Origin: Aphelocoma coerulescens
Lineage: Eukaryota; Chordata; Aves; Passeriformes; Corvidae
Direction: 5' to 3'
Assembly (NCBI RefSeq): GCF_041296385.1
Contig: NC_091017.1
Span: 46,932,214 to 46,996,213, forward strand
DNA: 64,000 nt
The translations under genes and the position numbers were made by a program. Shown here piece after piece: positions 24,101 to 34,739 of this stretch (the stretch's first letter is position 1; each line of letters opens with the position of its first letter). The notes under the pieces were generated by a model. That model did not search any database and was not told where the DNA came from. It was given only the letters and a program-made list of their open reading frames with translations.

Positions 24101-24463
24101 GCTACGGGAATGTCTTCACATTGTACTACTAAAAGGCTGCTATACATACCCTTAATGCTCAAATTCTTGCTAAGGTTCCCAAATAAAATTTTCTCTATTG
24201 ACTTGACTTTTCTGCCCAAATTTTGCCTGGTTCTACTAAAAATAATGTAATAGCCAATGAAGAAGAGAGGATAAATCTTGGCAGAATATGAGACACACTT
24301 TCTATTAAAAATAATTTATTAACAACATAGTAATGCAATTCTACCTGTGCAAGAAAGAAAATGTTGTGTACTTAATGCCTAAATTATGTATTATGTTAAC
24401 AAAAAAATTACAAGTCCCTCTAAACCCACTCTGGGGTGGCAGGTAACATCAGAAAATCCTTAC
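21174..24463 (-). other. SORBS2: SORBS2 intron after the SH3-2 exon
   Basis: A 3.3-kb intron between SH3-2 and the insert exon. It carries a CAGTGACAG tandem pair near 21853-21871, a duplicated (A)ACTAA(T/C)TTAGTAATA near 22874-22906, and a possible LTR remnant ending at 23720. The 104-codon minus frame at 23739-24053 overlaps the LTR-like segment and has no domain. Confidence 0.85.
23720..24140 (-). mobile_element. Possible LTR remnant with TGTCCCGGTTTGAGACA end
   Basis: The edge at 23720 reads TGTCCCGGTTTGAGACAAG on the plus strand, a string resembling ends of avian ERV LTRs. A 14-bp word at 23738-23751 (minus strand TGTCTTGGGGTGAC) recurs exactly at 41618-41631 on the plus strand. The other boundary is a guess. 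No gag, pol or env-like frame is present. Confidence 0.25.
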
Positions 24464-24667
24464 CTTAGTTGAACTTAAATGATGTATTCTGTCACTAGAA
24501 TAGCTTTGGGGTATTGGAGGGTCAGGATAGTCATCAACACTTTTTGATGGATTCTTTTTGATGACTTCTACATAGGAAACAGGGAAGATGCCTTGTTTGT
24601 TGGTTCCTGGTATTTTACCTTCATACCAGTTTTGATCAACTCGCTTAAGAAGAATTACTCTGTCTCC
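24464..24667 (-). CDS. SORBS2: SORBS2 exon: body of SH3-2 and DYPDPPIP linker
   Basis: A 204-nt exon, phase 0 in and out. It encodes [39 protein letters not shown], then [20 protein letters not shown] and SSTK. The groove Trp, the GIFPVSY motif and the Tyr are intact. The DYPDPPIP linker identifies SORBS2 rather than SORBS1. The acceptor is aatgtatttcag|GGA and the donor is AAG|gtaagg. Its phase-0 end can be joined directly to the 819-nt insert exon or to the 50-nt linker exon. Confidence 0.96.
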
Positions 24668-26423
24668 CTGAAATACATTATGAAAATGAGTTATCAGCAC
24701 ATACATTGGAAGTTAATTCTGTACATAACAGGTATTATTTTAACACATAATAGTATTTTCCCTGCAGTTCTGTTTCCCATCAGTCTTTAGCATCATCTCC
24801 ATTTTCCCATTTTTCCCCCCATTGATAATAACCATATATAAAACTACCATCCCAGTAAAATGAGGGGTTAGGCATGGACTGAAAAGGCTGTTCTTTTATC
24901 TGAGGGGAATCTCATGTAGTCCTCTCCTCTTATTTGGGAGATTAACATTAACACTTCTCTTTGGAACATAACCTGTTTTAATTGTTGGTCAAACTGCTAG
25001 CTAATGCCCCAATGATAATATGCAACAGCAACAGCAACAGCTATGCCCATTTTTTCTTAAGAGTGATAAAAGTTAAACAATGAAGTCCATGCAAGTGCTT
25101 TGTTATCAGTAAAACTGGAATAAGTGGAGGTAGAGAACTAAAAGGTGAGTCTACTGGAAATACAAGAGAAAGAAGTGCTTTTCCTGTGTAAAATGGGCAG
25201 GGCCTCACTGTTTTTAGAGACACTGTTTTTGTAGAAATTGAAATGGAAAACATCAACTTCATATTCAAACTTTTTACTTCATGAGCTACACCCTTCTTTG
25301 GTTTACATGATGTGATTTTCACCACGTGTCTTGTTGAAACAAATCCTTGCCTATAAGTTTTTCATTCTTTTGGGTTTCTTTTTGTTTCTCTAGTTGATGT
25401 GTGGAGTTCACTACAACTGTCTTTAGTGAGATGGAACAAAAGAAAACCAGTGCAAGTCAGCTTTTCAAACAAACCAAAGTTGGGCTGTCAAGATTATGAT
25501 CACCACAATAAATACAAAAGCTAATTTTAAAAAGAAATAAAACATTGAATTACCCCAACCCCTAATTTCTCTAAGTTCCTATTCCTGGGTTTTTTTAGAC
25601 CTCTTTTGACATTTACTAATTTCAAATGAGTAAAAAACACCCATTACTTTCAGTAGTGCTGGATTAGGCTCTAGGTCAGCAACAAACATCTCTATCCTTA
25701 CTTTTATGTTCAAAATAAAAACAAACCGCTGAAAAGCTTCTATGAACTCTAATTCTTAAAAAAAAGAAAAATGTAATGGGCAGAACTTCCCAGTGGATGA
25801 AAAGTACACACTACTTATGCTCAAGTATTTAATATCTGCAGTAATAAAGTTTCTCTACAGTGTTAACAGTCCAGTGTCTAACAAACTTCAGAAATTAAAG
25901 TTATTTTGCTCATGTGCAGTTCAGTATAGTCACCAGGATGTGCACAGGAAAGATAATAGAACATTACAAACAGAGAATTGTTATTAAATGAAATATTTAC
26001 ATTCACAAAAATATATCTGAGGCTTTTTCTTATATCTTTTATCTTCTGTAATTTTTTATTTATTCTGTATTAAAAACCTTACCATAATAATTGTGACAGC
26101 AGGAATAATAATTAAAAACAGGAATAGATAATGGAAGTGCAAACTCAAAATTTAGCTGGGCAGTTAGCAGAAAATTGCATATGCTATTCTGCCACAATCC
26201 AAATTAAAGGCACAACACATTTACACTATTTGCAGATAGCTGAGACAGACTGCAAGCCAACAAGCTATTATGTCAAGGATTTCCTACCGTGGTATATATA
26301 GCTTTGTGCACTGTAAATCTTGCATGTAGAGTGCACCAAAGCACAGTATTTATGTATATATTGATTCTGTGTAGCAGGAGACACTATAACAGTATTTTGA
26401 TGGAAGATAGTTCTCAACTGTAC
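24668..26423 (-). other. SORBS2: SORBS2 intron within SH3-2
   Basis: A 1.76-kb intron between the two SH3-2 exons. It holds a short (CAACAG)3 tract at about 25023-25040. Nothing else recognised. Confidence 0.88.
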
Positions 26424-26552
26424 CTTTCTAAGTGATAACTCCACATTTGTGTCTGCACTGAAATTATATTTGGCAACAGCTTCTCCAATCTCTCCAATCT
26501 GTGCAGGGGGAGGTGGCCTGGCAGGCTGTGCTTTTTCTGGGGGAAAAAGTTT
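26424..26552 (-). CDS. SORBS2: SORBS2 exon: SH3-1/SH3-2 linker and start of SH3-2
   Basis: A 129-nt exon, phase 0 in and out. It encodes [18 protein letters not shown], then [18 protein letters not shown] and VELSLRK, which start SH3-2 (AKYNF is its ALYDY equivalent). The linker is itself proline rich and could contact one of the SH3 domains (inference). The acceptor is ctttttccttag|AAA and the donor is AAG|gtacag. Confidence 0.95.
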
Positions 26553-26646
26553 CTAAGGAAAAAGAAAAACCAGATTTTCATCATTCTCATGTGGTTTGTG
26601 GACCTATTACCCAAATTAAGTAAAGGAATTAAAACAGAGAACAAAC

Positions 26647-26761
26647 CTCAACATAAGAAATTGGGAATATTCCAACTCTTCCATGGTGCTCACCCTCATA
26701 CCAGTTTTGATCAATTTTCCTGAGGATATAGACAGTATCTCCTTTCTTAAAGGACAGCTCT
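26647..26761 (-). CDS. SORBS2: SORBS2 exon: body of SH3-1
   Basis: A 115-nt exon, phase 2 in and phase 0 out. It encodes [38 protein letters not shown]. The RT-loop acidic and Gly-Asp motif, the first Trp of the ligand groove and the GIFPISYVE end with the conserved Pro and Tyr are all present, so SH3-1 should bind proline motifs. The acceptor is aatttgttacag|A and the donor GAG|gtttgt is weak. Only 94 nt of intron separate it from the next exon. Confidence 0.95.
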
Positions 26762-27825
26762 CTGTAACAAATTTATTTATATCAGATGTTTATAGCTTTA
26801 CATTTAACTCTTCTCCCTGCATGGATCCTGAGATCTTTACAGAATGTAACAACTAAACATTTGAAGAAAAAGTGTCACAGCTGTGGTACATTTACCAGTT
26901 GATCATACCATATAAAATCAAATTACTCGCATTTATAAATCCCATGCTTCTGCTCTACACTTTTTTTTTCAAGACAGCAATTCAGAAGCATGAAGAACAC
27001 AGGATTATGTCCTCATCATTTCTTGATACTCAGAGACTGTGATATGTTAAATGTTAGATATCAAAATAAGGGAGTTTTTAAAATCATTAAGAATATTTTC
27101 AGATCCTGGCTTGGGAGATCTTTGCTGTACCATCCATTTGGTTTTTCAAGAGCTGATGTGCTGCTCTGGTAATTTCAGTTGTGAGTTTTGTCCTAGACAG
27201 AGCTAATGTAATTCTAGTGTCAATGTTTGGCCATATCTAAAGATTGCTTAAATTTAAACAATCTAAAGAATGTTTAAATGATCATTGTAACAACAGCAGA
27301 AATGAAATGTAGACATTCTACTTTGACTCTCTCATATCCTGAATCAGTGGTTCCCAATCTTGTTTTTGTTATGGACCACTGCATTTGTTTTGGTATGTGA
27401 CATGTCACATCCTGCAGAAAGCCTGTGTATGTTAAGACAGACAGGAAGATGCTGAAGCATTATACAGACCTTTGATAAACTCATTATCTATGACCGTATT
27501 TTAAGCACTTTACCCTCTGTCACCTTAATGTAATTCACAAGAAACAAAGAGCATTCAGTGGGTGTCCCTCACAACTGGTGCTCTAGAAGGCTGAAGATGT
27601 ACAGCTATTCATATGTTCAAACAGATGCAATGGAAAATATAGTAATTTAAGACATTTTTATTACAAAGTAACTTCTCACACAGTTTGCTAATGCAGGGAC
27701 TACTGTGACAGCAAGCAGGGTCCTCGTTGGGATTTGCTGTTGAAACTGGCTCAAACACCAGTTAAGTGGTAGAAAGAGTTTGCCTGAATTATGAATTCTT
27801 AAATGAACAGAAGTCTAGTACTTAC
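26762..27825 (-). other. SORBS2: SORBS2 intron within SH3-1
   Basis: A 1.06-kb intron. Contains a possible hAT-type DNA transposon end at 27345-27420; otherwise no feature. Confidence 0.85.
27345..27420 (+). mobile_element. Possible hAT-Charlie-type transposon end
   Basis: The segment begins CAGTGGTTCCCAATCTTGTT and continues with ATGGACCACTG, resembling the terminal inverted repeat and subterminal sequence of old hAT-Charlie elements. The matching far end was not found, so this is at most a fragment. Confidence 0.3.
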
Positions 27826-27872
27826 TTAGGAGTTTGAGCTTTAAAGTCATATACAGCTCTAGCTGGCAGTTT
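27826..27872 (-). CDS. SORBS2: SORBS2 exon: start of SH3-1
   Basis: A 47-nt exon, phase 0 in and phase 2 out, encoding KLPARAVYDFKAQTPK. This has the ALYDF-type motif (AVYDF) that opens an SH3 fold. The acceptor is cctatttttcag|AAA and the donor is CCTAA|gtaagt. Confidence 0.95.
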
Positions 27873-30446
27873 CTGAAAAATAGGCAAAGTGATTAATACA
27901 TTCAGGTAGTATTACTATATGATAATGTGTTTCAACTTCTAAAAAGGTGACCAAGATCTAAAAAGAAAAGGATGAGCTTTACAGTGGTTCTTGCAGAAAG
28001 AGGCAGTTAAATATATGGCTTTCTTTTTTAAGGCAGTTAGGTGTTTGGGACTTAAGTGTTCTAAAAACGCAAATAGCTAAATTTTAATGCAGACTACTTT
28101 TGAACTTTAAGAGAAGCACTAAAGTAAATAAAAAAGTTAACTATGTCAATGTGACTTGTAGGCATCTAGATCTCTAGGTACAACATAAATACACATACTT
28201 AATATCCTGTAGTATTTTAGGTGCCTTTTCTGTTATCTTTAGGCTAGTTTCAATTGCAAATGATGAATTATGTTTATATATATATACTCTGACAGCTGGA
28301 AGTGGTTGGAATATTTTTAATTTCTATAATTATGTTCACAGTTTTAAGAAAGCACAGAACTGGAGGTGATCTGAGTCATCTGTGCAGCTCTCCTGCTATC
28401 ACAGACAATCACATTATATCATTTCTTTCATACATTCATCAACTTCTATCACCAAGTATGTGTAAGCTCAATATCATTTCAAAAATAAACCTGTAGAACA
28501 GCCCTAACTCTCCTCACCTGTATGGCTGACACACTTTCACTGTTTTCAAAGCTGTGATGAAAATATGCACTGTGGTCTGACCCAACAGCTTCACTCATGG
28601 ACTGTCTGCATCTGACAAGCAGCCAGGACCAGATACTTCAGAGGAAGGTGCAACAAGTGATAAGCAGTACCACACAAGGGTATTTGGTAAAGTGATTTAG
28701 TCTTTCTCTGCAAGTACTTGCACAGGTAAAATCGCCATGTTCTAAAAATTGGCTCTCTAGGATGTACTAGTGATTAGAATGAGCTGATTATGCTATTTCT
28801 GAGAGATACTATTTGTAATGATGTAACAGTGCACATCTTTCCATGACAGGAATAAAAAGGGAGACTTGTAAATTTTGCATTTTACCTTTATTCCAGAGCA
28901 GGTGTTCTTGACTGGGTTCTCTCCCTTCTTGTCATTTTAAGACTAGCTAATCTCACATACCTAGAGAGTTGTCTTCACTACAATAAAAAGTCCCTAAAGT
29001 TATTACAGGGATAGTGCCAACTTGAATTTTGCAATACTAGAGCAATTTTCCATTACAGATCTCCTTCAAGTAAGATATCCGAAATTTAAAAGCATTTTTC
29101 TGTTTGTTGCTCTTATTAAAAACAGTCTTTTAGACAGGAGGGGGTATCCATATCAACTGTAGCTAAGTCCTTTTCAGTCTTTCCTGATTTTGGTACAGCT
29201 GGTACTGTAACTACTAAAGCAAATAACAGAAGAAAGGGGGTAATATTAAAAGAACAGTGGAGCTGTTTAAATACAAAATACTTTGAAATGTACAAAATGT
29301 GCTGGAAATAGAGATGCCTTTCCCCTTTCATATTTTTAAACCTTTTAAAGTGATCTTAAAAATAGCCTAAGTATTTTATGTATTTTCAAATTGAAAGATT
29401 ACTTTCTATGTCATTAGATTCTTTAAAAGAAACACACAGTATGGCTCCTGGAACTTTGTTAGCCTGTATTTTGTAATGAGAAGTCTTTTTTTAAAAAAAT
29501 CAGACTTTAAATCGAATTGCAGCAATATAAACATGTCAGTGGGGTGTAAATGGATCTGAATTCAGTTCTAAGCATTACCACCATACCGTAGATAACCCAG
29601 AGCAAAATCTTATATATTAGCAATTAAAATATAGTAATCTTTTATGCTGCCATTATTCTGTGCAATATTTTAATAAAAAATCAACTGAAATTGTTAACAA
29701 TCCATGGTCTGTAGATGATGGTTAATTTAAATGTACTTTACAATTTGATAAAATCCATGAAGCCTGTTTGGAGAGCATTTATAGTTATAGGTTATAAGCA
29801 TTCTTAAGATGTGGAATAATATACTTTATATTTCAATAAGTACTTTTCAGTGATAATTTGTGTTACTTTAAAGGTGGTATACCTGCTTCCATTTCCTCTT
29901 CCAAAGCATTACTACAAGCAATCAGTATCTAATTACAGTCACCAACTGCTACAGATGTTAGACACTGCTCTTAAGATAAGTGGTTTTGTCTAATCCATTA
30001 ACAGCAGTGGTTTGCTTTCCAAACAAAAATAATGGTGAAATATAGATGTTTTGTATCAGTTTTGAAACTACCAAGGCAGTTTCTTTGGGTAACACTTTGG
30101 GTTTCTAAAGAGCCTTTCCCCAGTCACATCTGTTCTTTTTATCTGTTCCAAACACACACTCTACTCAGCTTTGACAGAGCCGATCAATGACTAGTGAATT
30201 TATGTCCAGGTCTATTTAATAATAAATAGAAGAAAACCTCTTATCTTACAAAGCTTGATATTATTTAATTTCTTGAAGTACCAATCTCCTTAATGAAAAA
30301 GGAAGATGCTGATCTGTATGATGATATGTAACTGTTCCTTTGGTCTGCATTTTTATAGTGTCTTACAACCAACACAAAACTTGTCTCAAATATGTTACCA
30401 ATTTTCCATGTGGATATTGCTGTGTTATTTATTGTTGTTTCACTAC
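27873..30446 (-). other. SORBS2: SORBS2 intron before SH3-1
   Basis: A 2.6-kb A/T-rich intron with a (TA)n run near 28275-28287. No exon or mobile element recognised. Confidence 0.88.
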
Positions 30447-30538
30447 CTCTTTGTCTGTAGTTCCTCTTCTCTCCCTTGGAGTACATCGTCCCACATCAGT
30501 GAAAGCAGAAGAATAGCTTCCAGGAGACTCCTGGTCTA
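30447..30538 (-). CDS. SORBS2: SORBS2 exon: linker before SH3-1
   Basis: A 92-nt exon, phase 1 in and phase 0 out, encoding DQESPGSYSSAFTDVG and TPRERRGTTDKE. It aligns with the mammalian [28 protein letters not shown] segment. The acceptor is tctgttttcag|TA. The donor GAG|gtagtg is weaker than consensus. Confidence 0.92.
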
Positions 30539-33179
30539 CTGAAAACAGAAATTATGTGAAACTACAATAAACAAAACCATTCAAATCTGTGATGCTGCTT
30601 GGTTTTAGGGGGGTGAAAAGATATTGAAATCTATTGTTTTACCTTTAATAGAAAGAAAAGCACATGATATGATGGTAAAGTGCACCTTTAAAGGAAAAAA
30701 AGAATACTAACTTTAAGCAAAGGCTAAGGCTGTCTTCTGATCCAGAGCAGAAGAAACTATATGATAGAGGATCAAGAGGGCATATTAATGCCTCACTGTG
30801 AAAAGGAATGCTCCCCTACTGGGCCAAGTGGAAGATATGACAGCAGTACTGGGACTTCATCAGGTTTCATGACACTGTTTTGAAATGCCAACACTATGAA
30901 CACATAATTACATGCACAACACATGATTCAAGCATGCTTCAATGAGAAAATGTGAAGAAACATTGTTTCCTCCTAAGTGATCTAAGATGCATTTCTACTT
31001 TACCAGGGGCACATGTTAGGCAGCACAAAGGAATTTAAAAGGATGTTACTTCACAAAAACAATTCTGTTTTAAGAGATGGAATACAAATCATATTACTTA
31101 CCAATCTATGTGGCAGACTTCTCTAAAGCACAGTTTACCAATGTTTATTACAAGATGGTGAATATCTTCTCATGTTTTAATAAGAATAAAAATCAAAATC
31201 TTATACACCCTATAGCTCTGCAAGTTGCCAATGTGAAATGAAAATAGAACTATTTAATGAACTGCCTCTTAACTTCTGAGAAGTACTGTTTTAGTCTCCT
31301 ACTACCGCAGTGGTACTTTCTAGTGGAAACGCGATTTATGTTTGTCTTCCTTTTACTTCACTCCCACAATCTGTTGTTACCAAGCTCACACGTTTCTAAA
31401 GAAATACAAGTGGAACAAAAAAAAGAACTGAAAGCATTAAATCCATTCTAATTGGTTGTTGGCTAGGCCACAAAAACCTGAGGCTGTTGATAAATGCAAT
31501 GGAGGCAAAGAGATGAGATAATTTTATTATTTATGCTGTTGGTTGCAAGCATGTCATTCCCAACAAGTATATCACAGCCCAACATCTGGACAGCTTTTTT
31601 GATATGGCATGTGTTCGTGAATGAAGATGGATGCCCACTGCATAAACCTAAAGATACAACGACTCCAAACATATCTATTTTTTTTTTTTAATTCCTAGCA
31701 GTAAGAGAAGGATATGGGTGGGAAAGAAGTGAAAAGGCAGAAGTTTTAGGACAAAAAATTTCCTTTTTTTTCTCTACAGCTCCTTATGCAGTCAATATTG
31801 GTAGTTTTCAGTCATCTACTATGACCTCCAGGTCTCTGTGTGGCTGGCACACAGATCCAACAAAACACGAAACTTGATTAGAAGTAGAGCTCAGCCATGA
31901 CTGGTGCTAATGGAAACTAAAGGAATATTCTGCTTTACTCATTCTCCATGCTACTTCAGGGATATTAATGTTGACAGAGTGTATTGCTTTCCTCATTCCA
32001 GGCTCCTTCATAGCTGCAAAAGCTATTAGAAATCCACATTTACTTTACACTATGGATTTCCTCATTTTCATGGACTGGAAAGTTCTCATTTAGCAACTAT
32101 AATATGTGACCAGCACATTTTTCAACAACTTCAGTCTCACCATGTAGTACTATCTGACAGGGTTAATCATGATCAGGCCTTAAGTATGACTAATTCAACT
32201 CTGAACTGCATTTTATAGCTGTTTTTTTACCGAATTTTCTATTGTAAATATGTCTCTTATAACTAGCTAAGAAGAGATGGTAACAGCTTGAAAAAGCTAC
32301 ACAAAAATATGTGAGAATAAGGATAAGACGGGTCTGATCAAATATTGCATAATTTATGTTTTAAAGACATTCTCTCTTACATCCATTTGGGATTTCAAGA
32401 ATATCTTTCAAGCAATTTTTTTTGTTTTTTGAAAAAAAAGGGAAAAAAAAGAAGCAGAGCAACAAACGAAACAAGTCAAAGCAGTAATTTTAGAAACAGA
32501 CTGGTCATACCCTGACAATTTCATTCAAGTTTTGATTATTGAGAAATTTCCTTCTAAGAGGCTAGGAAATGTCTCAAAATTTCACAGACATATTGAAATT
32601 TTATGAAAAGAATTAATTTTGCTGCCACAGAAATTGGAAATTCTATTGTTTGAACAGTGGAAATGGAAACTTCCTAAAATGACCTTCACATCTATTCACA
32701 AAAAGTAATACAAAGCAGTGGATTCGTAAGAAAACAGAATCAATTTTCTATGATACTGGCAGAATTAACAGCATTTTAATCACTTACATTTAACAAAATT
32801 ATGTAGTGCAGCACATTAGAGATGCAGATTCTTTTTTTCTTAGTAATAAAGGAAGAGTTATCTGCATATTGTTTTCAGTTTGACCAGCATCTTAAGATGC
32901 CTGAATTCATTGCTTAATAACATCATTATAATTTATAGAACTAATAATCAATTAGCTGAAATGCACTGGTACTTCAGTTGTTCTGATTACTGTACTTTGT
33001 GAATAGACAGCAAATTTATCTACCCTCAACACCTATGTGAAAATGATGTCCTTCACTAAGAATTTTGTGGGATGAAAGCTTCTTATAGAGAACACAAAGT
33101 GGAATGAGAAAGGGCGGGAAACACAGGGAGTAAGGTTGGATAAGTCAATCACAAGGATAGAGGAAGAAAGTTAATCCAC
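30539..33179 (-). other. SORBS2: SORBS2 intron downstream of the neuronal exon
   Basis: A 2.6-kb intron following the weak donor of the 1,560-nt exon. The short frames at 31257-31691 on both strands overlap one another and lack any recognisable motif. Regulatory sequences controlling neuronal inclusion could lie here, but none is identified. Confidence 0.85.
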
Positions 33180-34739
33180 CTTGGAAACACAGTGCACTAT
33201 CATTGTTGTTAGTTGCATCCATGTCTGGAAAAGAGGCACTAAGAGGTAATCTTCCACAATCATTCTGGTACAGTGGACAATGGATAGCACCATCTTGAGG
33301 CAGTGGATGAAAAGGCTGGTGCGTGGGACTCTTTTTCAGAGCTTTAAGAGATGAATTCCTTTCTGGAATGTCTGGAAGCAGCTCAGTAATAAGTCTGTGT
33401 AATATACTGTTGTCGGGCAAGCTTCCCCGCCTTTTTTCAGCTTTAATTTGGTCACAGATGTCTTTAAGTGCAGAATCTAGGGCTTCAAATACAGATGACT
33501 TGCATTTTTTCTTGTCAGTTTGTTTTTTAGGAGCTGCACTTTTTTTCCTCCGGAAAGGCACTGGACTGACTAGGAATGCTATCTTAGAGAGGCCAGATTC
33601 TGCTTCCTGTCTCCTTGGATCTTCAGTGGTTTCTTGCTTAGCCCTTTCATGTTTTAGCATGGTGGTGAAGCGGGTGTAGGATGCTGGGCATCGGCCTTTG
33701 CAGGAGCTGATGAGATGCCTGTGGTGGTGGTGATGGTGGTGGTGATGATGGCCTGATCCATAAAAGCTTTCAGATGAAGTGAAGGAAAAGTGATCAAAGT
33801 CACTTTCACTACAAAAGGATGAACCCTCTATCTGGATAAAGTCACTGAGATCAGAAACCACTCCATCTTGATCGCTGTCTGAAAAATCTATATGAGATCG
33901 TTGTGGCTCATCACTGGTCACTTCAATATGAATTGGCACCAGGGTTTTAGACTTGTAGCTCCGTTGTACCTGAGAGGGATGTCTGACTGGAGTTTCTTCT
34001 TCCAGCAAGGATTCAATAGAAAATCGCCTCTTTGGACACAAGCCATTTTTAGGAGGCTCTAATGCAACACTTGACAACATGTCATCACCAAGGTTCGGCA
34101 TTGACTTTGATTTCTGAATTAACTTTTCAAACTCTGATATTCTGGTTGGCACCATGTCTCTGGGCACCTCCTCAGTAGAAGACTCTCTCCATCCTTGAAG
34201 AATACCTTTGTGCTGTTCTTTTTCATATTGCAGTATTCTGGACTTGACAGAACAAATCACCTCAGAATTCATCAAGTCCTTGCGATTGATGCGGTGCATC
34301 TTTTTGTACATCTTCAGGAAACCTGGAGCATCATGTGCAGATCTGTGACGAACTCTTGACCTACCACTACCACGGCCCTCAACATACGGGGAGTTCCAGT
34401 TCATTGAGCAAATTTCTTTGGAGTCCTCCTCACATAACAGAGAGCCCATGCTTTCAGCCTTGGCCTGTGCATCGGGATAGCTATCGCGATCATCTGTTAG
34501 CAGGTCATCGCAGCTACGAGATTTCCTCTTTGGAGAAGCAGTTTCCTCTGTGCTACTCCAGACTTCTGCATTTTGGCGAGTCATTTGCCAGCCATTCTTG
34601 TAGCTGGTTGCCCTTCTTGAATCATTTGGAACAGCTAAATGTTGTCTGTAAGTGCTACAGTAATCTAATTCATTTGAGGTGTTGTGGTTGTGCACCGAGT
34701 AACTTAAAAGGGATGGATATACTTTGCTAATATCCCCAC
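33180..34739 (-). CDS. SORBS2: SORBS2 large neuronal-type (nArgBP2) exon
   Basis: A 1,560-nt exon, phase 1 in and out, about 520 residues. Landmarks in order are [40 protein letters not shown], a basic [12 protein letters not shown] region, [42 protein letters not shown], ten consecutive His at 33721-33750, [54 protein letters not shown] and [15 protein letters not shown]. These match the brain-specific insert of nArgBP2, which in mammals lets the protein reach SAPAP and synapses (known). Acceptor tataaag|GT lacks a strong pyrimidine tract and donor CAAG|gtggat is weak, in keeping with regulated inclusion. The symmetric phase lets it be skipped cleanly. Confidence 0.95.
33721..33750 (-). repeat. 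SORBS2: Poly-histidine codon tract (10 His) in the neuronal exon
   Basis: Thirty bases of CAT/CAC codons give ten His in a row, followed by Arg-His. The equivalent mammalian exon also has a run of about ten His (from memory), so the tract is conserved rather than a recent expansion. Mixed CAT and CAC codons also argue for age. Confidence 0.9.

Noticed and set aside
24668..24706. [13 protein letters not shown] upstream of SH3-2 as an alternative start
   Set aside because: This is intron sequence before the ttcag acceptor; the preceding exon at 26424 supplies the N-terminal part of the SH3 fold.
34335..34730. 131-codon plus-strand frame and the 118-codon one at 33323-33679
   Set aside because: Both are shadows of the 1,560-nt SORBS2 exon on the opposite strand.
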